Positions 50,903 through 63,499 are shown, numbered from the stretch's first letter. The stretch is DNA of 64,000 nucleotides from Megalobrama amblycephala (GCF_018812025.1 NC_063061.1:38209366-38273365); one strand, 5' to 3'. Program-made: numbers and translations. Notes: generated by a model not told the origin, from the sequence alone.

Positions 50903-51880
50903 CTGCAGGACACAAAAAAACAATATTAGGAGAACATTAAACTAGAATAAATGTTTGATATTAAGGACATTTAGTTTTGATGCAAAATACAGTCTCAAAT
51001 AATTATATATTTATTGGATTTAACAAAAATGCATCAAATATACATAAATATTTATTTTGTTTTAATAAATGTAATTTATATTACATTAATGTGGTGTATA
51101 TTGTATTTATTTATATACAATTATAATAATAATTATTTGTGTGTATTATATATATATATATATATATATGCATGTTGTTTTATAAATTAAATTTATATTG
51201 ATCTAAAATAATAGTCTATTAACCAAAATATTTATTTATAATTATAATAAAATATATACATAAATGTATATTATTTAATAAATGTATCTTACATGAATCT
51301 ATTACTGTGGTGTATATTGACAAATATTTATAATACAATACAAATAAACAAATAATTACTTATTTAATAAATGTTATTTATTAATTAATGCATTATTATG
51401 GTGTATTTATTAACACAAATATTTATGTATAATTATAATAAAACATTTATATCAATATAAAATAATATGGAGTATTAATTAAAACAAATATTTATAATTA
51501 AATGAAAATAAATATTTATTTATTATTTAATAAGTGTAATCTATTATAATATATATTATTATAGTGTATTAACACAGATATTTATTTATAATTATAATAA
51601 AATACATATGTATACATAAATATTTATATTATGTATTAAATACTTATGTATTATTTAATAAGTGTAATTTATATTGATATGCTGTCTATGTTGAAACAAA
51701 TATTTATTTAATTGTAATAAGTTACATATATACATAAATAATTACTTATTTAATATTTGTGTTCATATAAAATAAGATGTTATTAATATAAAATATATGG
51801 CACATACTAAATGATATATATTTATGTAAATATGTCTATATATGTATTATAATTATAAATAAATATCTGTCAGATTATAG

Positions 51881-51914
<34 letters not shown>

Positions 51915-51992
51915 TTTATTATTTAATAAATATATTTTATATGAATATGTTTTAAAGGGATGAGATGTACTTGTTGGTCCAGCAGAGTGTGT

Positions 51993-52025
<33 letters not shown>

Positions 52026-52391
52026 TCGTACTTGTTGGTCAGCTGTTGGTCCAGCAGTTGTCTCTGCAGGCGGCTGTTAGCTTCTCTCTCCTCCATCAGC
52101 TCTCTCTGTGTGTGTCGATGTTGAACATCACGTCGACTCGCCTCTTCCTCGGCCTCGTTCAGCTGCCTCTTCAGCGAGCGGATCCGCTGAGTCATCTACA
52201 AACACACACTAACTTCAGTACTTTCTCTCAGTCTATCGTCCATCAGGAGAAAATCACCTGATCAAATCACTGACGCTAACTCGGAGAACAACACTTACAT
52301 CAGAACAAAACAAAAAGTCTGAGAGAAAAAGATTACATTACTAAATAATCAGTAGTAATTAAATAAGAAATATCTAAATATATAATAAGTA

Positions 52392-52489
<98 letters not shown>

Positions 52490-52852
52490 CCGTTTAAAAG
52501 TTTGGGATCGGTAAGATTTTTAATGTTTTTAAAAGAAGTTTTATCTGCTCACCAAGGCTGCATTTATTTATTTAAAAATACAGTAAAAACAGTACTATTG
52601 TGAAATATTATTACAATTTAAAATAACTGTTTTCTATTGGAATATATTTTAAAATGTAATTTATTCTTGTGTTGGCAAAGCTGAATTTTCAGCATCGTTA
52701 CTCCAGTCTTCAGTCTTGAACGGTAGTGTATATATATATATATATTAGTTTTGTTAATAAACCATATGGTTTTATTTGAACATGAATTACATTTTTTAAA
52801 ATAGTAATTATGTATACATGTATTTTATTAGAATTACACATTAATATTTGTG

Positions 52853-52906
<54 letters not shown>

Positions 52907-53182
52907 GCATGCATACATACAGTACATAGCTATATTTATATAAATTACATAAATGATATGATGTTTAATTCAGATTGTGCTGTTTCTATGTTCTAATTAA
53001 ATGTGAGTAAATTAATACATTTAATTATATTAATGTAAAATAATATAATTAAAAAATAATATAATGTATTAACACAAATACATGTATACATAATTACTTT
53101 TTATTTATTACATGTAATTTAAAATTATAAAAAATATGTATTGATTGACACAAGTATGTATTCATAATTACAGAGGCAAATA

Positions 53183-53250
<68 letters not shown>

Positions 53251-53309
53251 TGTGTGTGTGTTGTTCAGTGTTTTGTCTCCCTCTGCTGTCAATCAGTTGT
53301 ACCAGCTCC

Positions 53310-53374
<65 letters not shown>

Positions 53375-53693
53375 GTACCAGCTCCTTCTGCTCCGTGGAG
53401 ATCTTGTGTTCGTCCTCCATCTGCTCCGTCAGCTCGTGAATCTTCCTCTCCAGTTTGCTGATGGTGTTGCTCAAGACCACTTTATTCCTGAGGAGCAGCA
53501 GAACGACACCATGAGCTTCTCGAAACAACTCTTCATGACAAAACGCTTCAATGTAAGGAGAAACACTTTCATGTTTAATAGGTTGTTTATTTTTTTCTAG
53601 TGATAAAGTGTGTTTACGAGCCGTTTAATTCATAAAATGTAATTAAAATGAAAAAAAAAAAATGGAACGGAACCCTTTAAGTGTCCGTATAGA

Positions 53694-53742
<49 letters not shown>

Positions 53743-55561
53743 TGACCTCTCCTCCGCACGCAGTGTGTTCTCCAGCTCTTTGGCTTTGATCTCGGCTCTA
53801 GTGACGGAATCGACCTCGACTCTGTTATTCTGAAGCTCCTCCATCTCCCTGCGCAGATCTCGCACCTGAAAACACCACCATCATCATCATCATCATCATC
53901 GTCGTTCATTATTAAAGATGTGTGTGTGAGTGAAGACACACACCTGTCTCTCCAGGATGGCCTTCTCACACTCCAGCTGCTCGTTGAGATCTTTCTCCTG
54001 CAGGAGCTTCATCTGCAGCTGTTCAGCCTGTGAGAGACACACACACACGTTCATTACAAAACTGCACAAAATGATGTTCTTCCTCAGTAGTTTTGTCTTG
54101 TTTTCCAGCGGTTCAAAGTTGGAATGACTTGTTTTAAAGGGATGCTTTCAGAACGTTTGTGAAGAGTGTTCAGACCTGATCCAGAGCTCTCTTGTGTTTG
54201 GACGCTGATCGCTGCTCGTTCTCCTGCAGCTCCTCCAGATCGGCCTCCAGATCGATGATGTTCTCCTGTTAGCAGCGTGAACAGACACCACAAATCAATC
54301 ATGTCTCGTGTAATCGCTCAGTGTTTCAACAGGCGAAAGAAGTCAGTAAAACAGCTTAAGAACAACGACATGTAACGTCACTTTGACCTCAGAAAAACAT
54401 TTTCAGTGACCATAAACTCCATAGTTAAGAAAAATAACTCTTGAGAGGAGCTTTTTGATAAATATATGCACTATATTACTTATTTATTATATTTTTAATT
54501 TTTAAACTAATACATTTATTTATTTATTCTTATTTTTTATTTAATTATTTTAAAATAAATATAGTATATATTATATTATACCACATATTCATTATATTTT
54601 TAATTTATTAATATACATGTATTTATTCTTTTTATTTAATTACTTTAAAATATATATTTTATAGTACATTGCATTATAATATATTACATATACATTATAT
54701 TTTTTAATGTAATAAAATATATATTTATTTTTAAATAAATGCAAATAAATAAATTTGTCTATATATCTTTTTTATTTAATTATTTTAAAAGAAATATATA
54801 TATTATATTACATAAAAATAATTCATTTGTAATATAGTAAAATGTAATATAATATAAATAATTTTAAAAATAAGAATAAATTTATTAATAAATGTAAAAT
54901 ACATTGAATATGAGATATATTTCTTTTAAAATAATTAATTACTAAAAATAATAAATATGTAATCTAATATAATTTATTAATTAATAAGTGTATGTATATA
55001 TTCATTTTTCTATTCTTATTTTTATGTATTTATTTCTAAACATGTTGTCTTCATTATTTAATGAATGTCTGAATAAATATTTATATGTCAACAACAAATT
55101 AACATAGGAAAAATCTGATATAAAAATGATTTAATATTTTATATACAACTTTGGAGTGTTTATTATTAAATACATTTGATTAAATCATTAATAATCAGTT
55201 AAATAAATGAATATTTTGGGTTTTCGGCTAACTTTTTTTTTTTTTTAAACTTTGGTCATTTCAGTCTTTAGTATTTTTTTGATGCGTCGCTAATGCAAAT
55301 AATATGTAAATGGGCAGTTTGATGATCTTTCAAACAGTTTTTCACAAACAGACAATATCCAGTAATATTATTGATTTGACTGCACTGACACTATTGGATG
55401 AGAACAAAACTTGAACAGAACTGATCTGAATAATCACAATATTGTCATTTTAGAGCCGAATCTGAATCTGCATCATTGATGTTCCTGTTCAACACTAACT
55501 CTATAATCTGTACTGTATAAAGCGAGAATAGAAATACAGCTGACTTCTCTAGATAATAGTG

Positions 55562-55605
<44 letters not shown>

Positions 55606-56947
55606 TGATGCGGCGTGTGTACCTGTGCTAGTTTGAGCTGTTTGGAGAGCTCGTCTCTGGACTGGCTGAGCGTCTGCAGCTCCATGCGCAGATCCTCCAC
55701 CGTCCTCTCGGCCTGTTTGCACTGCAGCTGCACACGCTCCCGCAGCTGGATCTCCTCCTCCAGAGTCTGCTCCTTATCGCTCAGCTTATCAGTCACCTGC
55801 ACACACACACACACACACTCAGAGTCATGATGGAGTCGAGCGCAGAGAGAATTTTTATTTTTCAGGATTCTTTGAGGAATATGAGGTTCAAAAGAACAGC
55901 ATTCATTTGAAATGGAATGTTTTGTAACATTATAAATGTGTTCAGTGTCACTTTTGATCAGTTTAAAGTGTCCTCTCTGAATAAAGTGCTGCTCTGACCT
56001 CTCCCTGCAGTCTGCTGACGATCTGTGTGAGGCGCAGCAGCTCCTGGTCCTTCTCCAGCACGCTCTCCTCCAGCTCCTCCACCCTCAGATGAGCGTCGGC
56101 CCGCAGCTTCTGCTGCAAACTCAGCTCCACTCGCGCCTGATTCGCCTCCTGGAGAGCGTCTGACAACTGACACACACACACTTTCTTCAGTCATCTTCAT
56201 ACTCTCTGAAACAACTTTGCTTTTTTACTGATGTCATCAAGTATGTGTGTGTGTGTGTGTGTGTGTGTACCTCCGTCTCCAGTCTGAACACACTGTTGCC
56301 GAGTTCTAGAGCTTTCTTGGCTTTGTTCTCCTTCTCCAGCTCCAGCTCCTCCAGACTGCGTTCAGTGAGCCACAGTTTTTCAGACAGAGTCTGAGCGTGT
56401 TGAGTTTGTTTCTCCAGAGCTTCCTGAAGAAACACAAGATCAGAAAACACACAAAATAAAAACATGGATTTTTAATGATTTTACATCACACAAAATACAG
56501 AAAGCATAAATGCAAAGATGATCTTTCAATAACCATTTTCTTGATTTTGCTTGATGATATTTAGCATTTCCCCTAATTTTACATTTGCTTATTAAATTAC
56601 GTTACTGCTAATTTTCTGAGGGATTTTTGAAAAGCATTTTGTGGAGTTTATTTGCATGATAATAGGAATGAAACAACAGAGAAGAAATAATAATAAAAAA
56701 TAAAAAACAAATTGCCATTTTTGAGAAAATGAGAAATGTTGCCCTGGCTGAGACTAGAAGAAGAAAAAAGAAGATATTTAATATATTTTTAATTGTTAAT
56801 ATTTAATTTTATCATTTATTATTTATTTAAATAATCATTTATTATTTTATTTTGTGTAGTGGGTTTGTGGGTTTTTTATTTGTTTTTCTTTTGTTTTGTT
56901 TTTTAAATATGTCTATATATAGTTTTTTATAAATAATACAAAATTAC

Positions 56948-57001
<54 letters not shown>

Positions 57002-57198
57002 CAAATTGCCATTTTTGAGAACATGAGAAATGTTGCCCTGGCTGAAACTAGAAGAAAAAGAAGATATTTAATATATTTTTATTTTTAATTGTTAATTTTA
57101 TATATATATTTTTAAAATAATCAATTATTATTTTATTTATTTATATTTTTAGTAATTTAATTTTAATTTTTAAACATGTCTATATAGTTTTATAAATA

Positions 57199-57233
<35 letters not shown>

Positions 57234-57447
57234 CAAACTGCAATTTTTGAGAAAATGTTGCCTTGGCTGAAACTAGAAGAAGAAAAAGATATTTAATATA
57301 TTTTTATTTTTAATTGTTAATTTTATATTTAAAAAACATTTTTTTTAAACAATCATTTATTATTTTATTTATTTATATTTTTAGTCATTTTGTGGGTTTT
57401 TTATTTGTATTTTTTTTTTAAATATATCTATATAGTTTTTATAAATA

Positions 57448-57493
<46 letters not shown>

Positions 57494-59419
57494 GAAAATG
57501 AGAATGTTGCCTTGAAACTGAAACTAGCTGAAATAAAACATGCCTATACTTATATATATATATACACATATATTATTTCACTTCAGTTAATATTTATTTT
57601 ATTTCAAGTAATTAATTTTTAAAAAAATTTATTTTAGTTTTAATTAACAATAATAACCCTGCCATGAATATATTATTATACACACTAGCATTTAAAAGTT
57701 TGGGGTCGGTAAGATCATACGTCAACGAAGATCAACGAAATAATAAATAAATAAAATAATAAAACAAATTCCCATTTTTAAGAAAATCAGAGACGTTGAC
57801 TTGTTGGGAAATAGCTTTTGTTTCAGTCAATATATATATTATTTATGTTAATTAATATTAATTGTATTAATGTTTTTAGTTTTAGTTAACAATAATAACC
57901 CTGCCATGAATATACAATGATACGCTCTAGCATTAAAGTTTGGGGTTGGTAAGTTTATTTAAAGAAGAAATGATAAAAAATAAAAGTGTCTGTTTGTGAT
58001 GGTGGCACTCGTACGCACCTCTGTGTCTTGTATTTTGTTCTTGAGCGTCTGCTGCAGGAAGTTGAAGGCGTATTCTTGAGTGTTTGCTTCCACCATCACC
58101 TCACGCGCCTCCTTCAGCTCTTTCTACACACACACACACACACACACACACGTCAATCATCTCCATCACCTGATCACAGCTCTATAGAGTGCATTAGTGC
58201 CGCCCACTTTTTCAGCGGCACTGGTTCTGGAAGTATTTTTTTCCCATTAATTTCTCCCATAGGGATTTTAAAAAAAGTCTTGAACCAAACCAACCGGCTA
58301 CAAGGAGAATCACAACATTACAAACTTTGATTTGAAGCAAAAAAGTATTTGAAAATACTGTGAACTCAATAGAGTTGATGAGCAAAAGAACTACAATCCC
58401 ATGAAGCATTGCAAACAGCATATTCTAATTAAGAATGATAAAAACTACTCATTTAAAAAATGTTTAGTACATTTTAAGTTTATTGCAAAATATGCATATA
58501 TATTATATATTATTATACGTCACTCACAGTGCTTCATAGAGAGGGCGGAGCTAAAGAGCATGTTTTGCTTGTTTTGACTCTCTGATTGGTGGAATTTTAT
58601 ACAGCATCATGGGTAATGTAGTTTTTCATCATGAATTCCTGTTAAAGTTATCATTAAAAATCAATTTCCCTTGGAGAAAATGAATGGAGTTGTTCTTCCA
58701 GAAGTGAGTGTTGCGCTCTGTCGATGTGTGTGAGTGTGTGTGAGTGTGTGTGTACCTCCATCTGTTTGAAGCGCTCCTGCATCACGTTGTTGTTGCTCTC
58801 TAACTCGACGATCCTCTCTCGGAGCCGGTTCATCTCGCCCTGCATCTGTGTGTTCGTCCGCAGCAGATCTTCATTGTTCACCAGCAGACCGCGCATCTCG
58901 AAGCGGATCTGATTCCTCTCCTTTTCCAACTCGATGCTCTCCGCTTCCAGGAACTGGTTCCTCTGTGGCACACGAATCAAGACTTATTAAGGGTAATGAG
59001 CATTTTTGCATTGACCTCAACAAAACACTGAGCAAAACACTTCAGTTATTCTGAACAATTTCCAGTGGACAAAACCTCTGGAAAACAGCTGACGAAGACT
59101 ATCGACTTCATACTGACCCTGCGACAGTCGTCCAGCTGTTTGGTCAACTCCTGGACGAAATCCCGCTTGTTCGGCTGGTTGTTACGATGCATGAGCTGAC
59201 TTGGTGTGGCCTTTAGGAGAAAAACAGGAGTTCAGATACTTAATTTTACTTTTTATTTTTGCGGGGAACTGCTGGGACATAAAAAGTGTCTGTAAAACAC
59301 TCATTTATGGTTTTATTATTTTACTTCAATAATAATTAAATATACATATATATAATTTTGAAATAATTATTTAGAAACAAATAATAATATGTATTTAAAT
59401 AACGTATTAAATATAAAAA

Positions 59420-59450
<31 letters not shown>

Positions 59451-59643
59451 AACAGAATTATAATTATTTATTTTAATTAGTCAGTTCTTTAATTACATGC
59501 ATATACAGATATATAATCAATATATATATATTGATTATAAGTCATTTCATTATACATATAAATATATTACTAATTTAATAAACATAAAATTATAATTAAT
59601 GTAAATATTTCACTATTTTTATTTTATTTAAATAATAAATTAC

Positions 59644-59676
<33 letters not shown>

Positions 59677-62600
59677 ATACGTAATATACAATTTTAATAT
59701 ATAACTTATATAATACTGTAATGAAATAATATATATTATTTCAAATATAAATAAAATAACTTAAATAAAAAACTTATAAAATAACTTACATTATTTTAAT
59801 ATACATATTAAATTATTAAATTAAATTATTATTAATTATTATATATATTAAAATAATTTAAGTTATTTTATTATACATATAAATAAATATATTACTAATT
59901 TAATAAATATAAAATTACAATTAATGTAAATATTTAACTATTTTTTATTTTATTTAAATTTAAATATTTAAATGTTATTTTATTTAAATAATAATAACAA
60001 ATTATATATATATATATACATTATTAATATACATTATTAATAATAATAATGTTTTAGTATATAATTCTTTATTTCAATAATATTTGAAATAATATATATA
60101 TAAAATTTAAGTTATTTTATTATACATATAACTACATAAATATATTACAAATTTAATATAAAATTTTAATTATTAATAAATATTTAACTATTTTTTTGTT
60201 TAATTATTAATAATAATAATAATAATAATAATAAGTAATAATATAGAATTTTAATATAGAACTTATAATAATGTTTTAGTATATAATTAATATTACATTT
60301 CAATAATATTTGAAATAATATATGTATATTATTTCAAATATTACTGAAATAAATAAATAAACACAAACAAACACATAATATTATTTTTGGCTGTGTTTTT
60401 CAAAAATCTCATGAAATATATATTCATAATATATAATACTGATTTCACAGTGAAGGAAGTTTATAAACTCACGCTCACGTCTCGTCTGCGGGTCAGACTG
60501 TCGTAGCCGATCCGCGAGCGATGATTCAGAGCCGGACTGGTGACGGGACTCGCGCTTCTGTTCAGACCGAAGAGGTTCGTCTCAGAGATGGTAGGTGACA
60601 TCACTTCCTGTGTCTGACATACAGATTCAAATACATTGAGAACAATATTCAATAATCCTGCAGTGTGACATATGGAGTTTTAGTAGTCTGGATTAATATG
60701 AAGTCATAAAAGCTATAATAATTGTAAAAAAGAATTAGAAAATCAATGTTAAGGACAGTTAAGCAGCACTGTATGTCCCACTGCAGGACACTGAGCGTCC
60801 ATTACATGTTCTGTCCACTAGAGGGACACACACTCACACATAAACATCTTCTGCAGCAGGATGTGACGGATATTTACCTTAAAATCAGACATTCTGTTGA
60901 TGGGATTGTAGTCCAATGACAGCGTCGCATATGGACTGTTGAAAACCCGGGGAGGACTTTCAAAGCCGCCCACCTGAGGAACACAGAGCATTACTGTACA
61001 GAGCATGTCACAATCATCATGACGCTTTTTAAATGGACACCATAGTAATATTAAAATGAATAATTTCCTATAATACAAGAAAAATAGTTATTCAAAACTA
61101 AACAAAATGGCTCGTTTTATGATCAACATGTTATATTCAAATTAGTATCACCTCTCACACAGCAAAAATAAAGATAATTTAATATATTTTATATATATAT
61201 TTTTTTTAAAAGCACAGACAGACACTCACCCTGTCGGACATGCTGTCCCAGTCCCGTGACGACAGCGACTCCATGGACCCGCGCATGGCGGAACTGATCT
61301 TCACGAGATTCCCGTTGGTCCCGCCGCCGACCGGACCGCCGCCGTCCCCCACCGAACCATTGGAGGCGACGGAGCCGTTGGAGCCAAGGAAGAGCTGGTA
61401 CTTTGGGTTGGGACGGGCTTTAGGGGTCGAGGGCTCGTCATCAGACTGAGGACTGCTGTTCTGCTTCTCGCCGTTGTAGTGGGAATGCTGGGTAAGAAAA
61501 GAAAGCGGCGTGAGAGACGGTAGTGTTGGTGTTTGAGGACCTGAACTTCCAAAATCAACACGAATCAAAACAAGTGCACACAGATTACAACTGATCGGAT
61601 GCGTGTTGTGCAGTTACAAACACTCAAAGACAACAAACACACACATGCACATCTAAAGCGCTCATGCGCAGAAAATATTCTGTTAACTTTAAATCTGAAA
61701 ATTTCCCACTTTTGTTTAGTTTAAATCAAAGTACTAAAATAACTAAAACTGAAAAAAAAAAAAAAAAAAAAAAACATAAAATTACTAAAACTGTTTAAAA
61801 TTAAAATAAATATAAATATAAAAAAATAAAAATTAAGTGAAAATTATAATAGTATCTCAATTACAGTAAAAAAATAATAAATAAAAAATATAAAATAAAT
61901 AATAAAATAAAATAAAACAAAAAAATAAATAAAATAACAAAATAAAATAAAAATAAAGCAAAACTTTTCAAACTACTTTAGCTAGATGCTACGACAACAT
62001 TTATTATTTTCGTTTAGTTTAATTTGAAGTACTAAAATAACTAAAATAAAAATTAATAAAAACTAGAGACAAAAAAATAAAAATACTAAAACTTCAAATT
62101 TAAACTGAAAATGGGAAATAAGAAAATAAAAACTATTTTTAAAGTACTAAAATAACTAAAACTGAAATAAAAATTAATAAAAAAAATATAGACATTAAAA
62201 AATATATTAATAATAATAATAATAATAATAATATATAAAATTACTAAAACTGTTTAAAATTAAAATATAGGTAAATATAAAAAATAAAATAAAAATGTAA
62301 AAAAATAAAATATAAAATAAATAAAATAAAATATAATATATTAAATAATAAAAAATAAAATAGAAATAAAATAAAATATATATAAAAAAACTTTTCAAAC
62401 TACTTCAGCTAGCTGCTACAGCAACATTTATAATTTTTGTTTAGTTTAATTTTAAGTGCTAAAATAACTAAAACAAATAAAAATTAATACAAACTAGAGA
62501 CAAAAAATAAACAACAAATTACTAAAACTTAGAAAACTGAAAATGGGAAATATAAAAAAAAAATAACTATTTTTAATATATTAATGAAAAAAATAATAGT

Positions 62601-63499
62601 ATCTCAATTACACTAAAATAACACTAACTAAAACTGAAACCATAAAAACATGTTCATAAATTGACCATAATGAATTAAAATTTACTAAAATTACTATTAA
62701 AATAACGAAAATAAAACTGAAATAAAAATGATTTAGGCTTATTGAAAAAATAATAATAAAAATGACAAAGAAAAAAAAAAATGACTAAAACTTTAAATTT
62801 ATATAAAATTAAAATAAAACCTAATATTAGAAGAAACAATAACCGTATGTGAGTTCCAGCAGAGCAACACTGCTCATGCGCAGACAGACACTCAAACATC
62901 AGGACAGTGTGTTGATTGGTTAGTATCGGGGTGGATTGATCAAGCGTGCAGCTGGAAATCAAACGGGTGATTGACAGATTGGTGCGTGTCAGGCGTGTGG
63001 AGGTTCGCAGTGAAGCAGCGCTGCCGTCCGATACCGGACTTACCGGCCCGGGAACAGAAGCGTCCGGACTATCTGTACTGCGGTTCTTCTTGCCATCTTT
63101 GGCGTGTTTGGTCTCGTCTTCTGTCGTCTTCTCTGCGGCGGGGCGTTTCTGCTCTGAGGCTTCTTGTGATTTGGCATCTGATATTTCTCCGGATGAGTCC
63201 GGGTTCTGGTTCTTCCCTCTTTCTTTGCTTTCATGTCTCATTTTCCCGGTATCCCGACCGCTCACATCTTGACTTTTGACCTTCAGCGACCCAAGCCGAG
63301 GCAGCGACCCGTTGGGTCCGTCGAACCTGTAAATGAGGTCTTTAACGCTTCCCGACCGCGTCAGATTGGATCCGGCGTTCAGCGCCGCCTTCTTATTGGC
63401 CGCCCAGTTCCAGTCCTCGTCCTCCAGGGTGACACTCCTTCCTTTGGACGGCCGTTTTGGAGCGTTTGTGTTGTGCTTTGAGTCTTTCCTCTCTGTTCC
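50785..63499 (-). CDS. Cingulin-family coiled-coil protein (cgnl1-like), 5' partial
   Basis: Sixteen exons read right to left join in one frame: 842 residues plus TGA, all GT-AG, with matching phases. The first visible exon opens with an acceptor, so the N-terminus lies beyond 64000. Residues 1-346 are a low-complexity, Ser/Pro-rich head with basic and acidic patches. From about 330 to 805 the sequence is a heptad-rich rod. Its end (IHELTEQMEDEH, then RSLKRQLNEAEEEASR) matches the end of the cingulin and paracingulin rods as I recall them, a segment related to the myosin II tail. No motor domain is seen, which argues against myosin heavy chain. The C-terminus is acidic (SEDEDEEEE) and ends QISQV, unlike the CGN or CGNL1 ends I remember. 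Family role: cytoplasmic plaque of tight and adherens junctions, binding ZO-1, actin or microtubules and RhoGEFs. Exact orthology is uncertain. Confidence 0.85.
51988..52026 (+). repeat. (GT)n next to a donor of the cingulin-like gene
   Basis: GT repeat on + (CA on the gene's strand) ending 5 nt from the donor of the exon at 52032. Confidence 0.95.
52032..52195 (-). CDS. cingulin-like exon (rod end)
   Basis: 164 nt after acceptor gtgtttgtag: begins MTQRIRSLKRQLNEAEEEAS and ends DQQLTNK with the lysine codon split across the intron. Same position as the KRQVDEAEEE block of CGN and CGNL1. Donor gtacga, then about 19 CA units. Confidence 0.92.
52395..52487 (+). repeat. (TA)n then (CA)n
   Basis: About 24 TA units followed by about 22 CA units, abutting the deleted transposon at 52484. 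Further TA tracts lie at 51149-51170, 51885-51912 and 52855-52897. Confidence 0.97.
52484..52730. mobile_element. Deleted copy of the palindromic family
   Basis: Left end acactaccgtttaaaagttt, right end cttgaacggtagtgta; most of the right half is lost. Flanked by (TA)n and (CA)n on the left. In an intron of the cingulin-like gene. Confidence 0.8.
53180..53260 (+). repeat. (GT)n-(GA)n-(GT)n compound microsatellite
   Basis: GT units, then about 24 GA units, then GT units. Apparent Cys/Val and Arg/Glu frames here are artefacts. Confidence 0.97.
53312..53373 (+). repeat. (GT)~31 next to a donor
   Basis: Ends 5 nt before the donor of the exon at 53379; CA on the transcribed strand. Confidence 0.97.
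53379..53487 (-). CDS. cingulin-like exon (rod)
   Basis: 109 nt after acceptor tgctcctcag: N-K-V-V-L-S-N-T-I-S, then LERKIHELTEQMEDEHK, the segment most like the cingulin rod end. Donor gtacga, then about 30 CA units. Confidence 0.92.
53698..53741 (+). repeat. (GT)~21 next to a donor
   Basis: Ends about 5 nt from the donor of the exon at 53747; CA on the transcribed strand. Confidence 0.97.
53747..53865 (-). CDS. cingulin-like exon (rod)
   Basis: 119 nt after acceptor gtgttttcag: begins VRDLRREMEELQNNRVEVDS, ends LRAEER with the last codon split. The donor gtcaga runs directly into about 20 CA units. Confidence 0.9.
53944..54027 (-). CDS. cingulin-like exon (rod, 28 codons)
   Basis: 84 nt after acceptor gtctctcacag: begins AEQLQMKLLQEKDLNEQLEC, ends KAILERQ. 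Donor gtgtgt. Confidence 0.9.
54176..54265 (-). CDS. cingulin-like exon (rod, 30 codons)
   Basis: 90 nt after acceptor cgctgctaacag: begins ENIIDLEADLEELQENEQRS, ends KHKRALDQ. Donor gtctga. Myosin-tail-like heptads. Confidence 0.9.
55565..55602 (+). repeat. (CA)n near a donor
   Basis: About 19 CA units (TG on the gene strand) within about 20 nt of the donor at 55623. The acceptor side of the same exon has (CA)n at 55798-55820. Confidence 0.95.
55623..55796 (-). CDS. cingulin-like exon (rod, 58 codons)
   Basis: 174 nt: begins VTDKLSDKEQTLEEEIQLRE, ends SKQLKLAQ. The acceptor is gtgtgtgcag preceded by TG repeats; donor gtacac is followed within about 20 nt by a TG repeat. Repeats therefore flank both splice sites. 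Confidence 0.9.
55852..55970 (+). mobile_element. Inner fragment of the palindromic family
   Basis: Contains caggattctttgaggaatat, gttcaaaagaacagcattca and cagtgtcacttttgatcagt. Intronic, 29 nt from the exon at 55999. Confidence 0.7.
55999..56166 (-). CDS. cingulin-like exon (rod, 56 codons)
   Basis: 168 nt after acceptor gtgtgtcag: begins LSDALQEANQARVELSLQQK, ends IVSRLQGE. Donor gtcaga. Clear heptads, phase 0. Confidence 0.9.
56271..56423 (-). CDS. cingulin-like exon (rod, 51 codons)
   Basis: 153 nt after acceptor gtttcttcag: begins EALEKQTQHAQTLSEKLWLT, ends SVFRLETE; Leu/Glu/Lys heptads. Donor gtacac followed at once by about 13 CA units. Confidence 0.9.
56680..57530 (+). repeat. About four tandem units of 240-300 bp with (AAT)n tracts
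   Basis: acaaattgccatttttgaga and gctgaaactagaagaaaaag recur near 56705, 57000 and 57232, with a partial one near 57493. (AAT)n lies at 56947-57000, 57197-57232 and 57438-57493. Inside an intron. Confidence 0.8.
58019..58123 (-). CDS. cingulin-like exon (rod, 35 codons)
   Basis: 105 nt: begins KELKEAREVMVEANTQEYAF, ends NKIQDTE. The acceptor (gtgtgtgtag) is a TG repeat in place of a pyrimidine tract (58124-58152 on the + strand is CA). Donor gtgcgt. Confidence 0.88.
58160..58660 (+). mobile_element. Dispersed non-coding repeat
   Basis: Sequence of the kind gcccactttttcagcggcac, gaactacaatcccatgaagc, tctctgattggtggaatttt, typical of a widespread cyprinid repeat; ends not resolved. Confidence 0.4.
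58756..58962 (-). CDS. cingulin-like exon (rod, 69 codons)
   Basis: 207 nt after acceptor gtgtgccacag: begins RNQFLEAESIELEKERNQ, ends MQERFKQME. Continuous heptads. Donor gtacac runs straight into a CA-rich tract. Confidence 0.9.
59118..59210 (-). CDS. cingulin-like exon (head-rod junction, 31 codons)
   Basis: 93 nt after acceptor ttctcctaaag: ATPSQLMHRNNQPNKRDFVQ, then ELTKQLDDCRR, where the heptad pattern begins. Donor gtcagt. The exon is too short for a long open frame and was found by extending the rod N-terminally in phase. Confidence 0.85.
60473..60607 (-). CDS. cingulin-like exon (head, 45 codons)
   Basis: 135 nt after acceptor gtcagacacag: begins EVMSPTISETNLFGLNRS, ends TRRRDVS before donor gtgagt. 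Two SP motifs suggest proline-directed phosphorylation sites (inference). Phase 0. Confidence 0.85.
60878..60973 (-). CDS. cingulin-like exon (head, 32 codons)
   Basis: 96 nt after acceptor tgttcctcag: begins VGGFESPPRVF, ends NRMSDFK, donor gtaaat. Phase 0 on both sides. Part of the disordered head. Confidence 0.85.
61230..61487 (-). CDS. cingulin-like exon (head, 86 codons)
   Basis: 258 nt after acceptor ttttcttacccag, beginning H-S-H-Y-N-G-E-K and ending DWDSMSDR before donor gtgagt. Rich in Ser, Gly and Asn; contains KYQLFLGSNGS. Phase 0 on both sides. High GC against an extremely AT-rich intron on the right. Confidence 0.85.
61690..62830 (+). repeat. A-rich dispersed repeat in about three tandem copies
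   Basis: gtttagtttaatttgaagta then ctaaaataactaaaactgaa recurs near 61715, 62010 and 62440, with gctagctgctacagcaacat before the later copies. Related A-rich or T-rich copies lie near 3730-3830, 12950-13640, 22640-22830, 31490-31620, 44190-44400 and 57530-57660. Confidence 0.7.
63044..63499 (-). CDS. cingulin-like exon 1 of the window (head, 152 codons)
   Basis: 456 nt between acceptor tgtttctcag and donor gtaagt, phase 0 both sides. It encodes a charged head with SVTLEDEDWNWAANKK and a basic-hydrophobic patch SVKDLIYRF, then a Lys/Glu/Ser-rich, disordered stretch ending SVPGP. The open frame runs through the whole exon. An earlier exon must exist to the right of the window. Confidence 0.8.

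Noticed and set aside
53182..53600. Long Cys-Val, Arg-Glu or Thr-His frames
   Set aside because: Translations of (GT)n, (GA)n and (CA)n; the real - strand exon there is 53379-53487.
50785..63499. Non-muscle myosin heavy chain
   Set aside because: The rod is myosin-tail-like, but the upstream exons encode a low-complexity head, not a motor or IQ region, and the rod is far too short.
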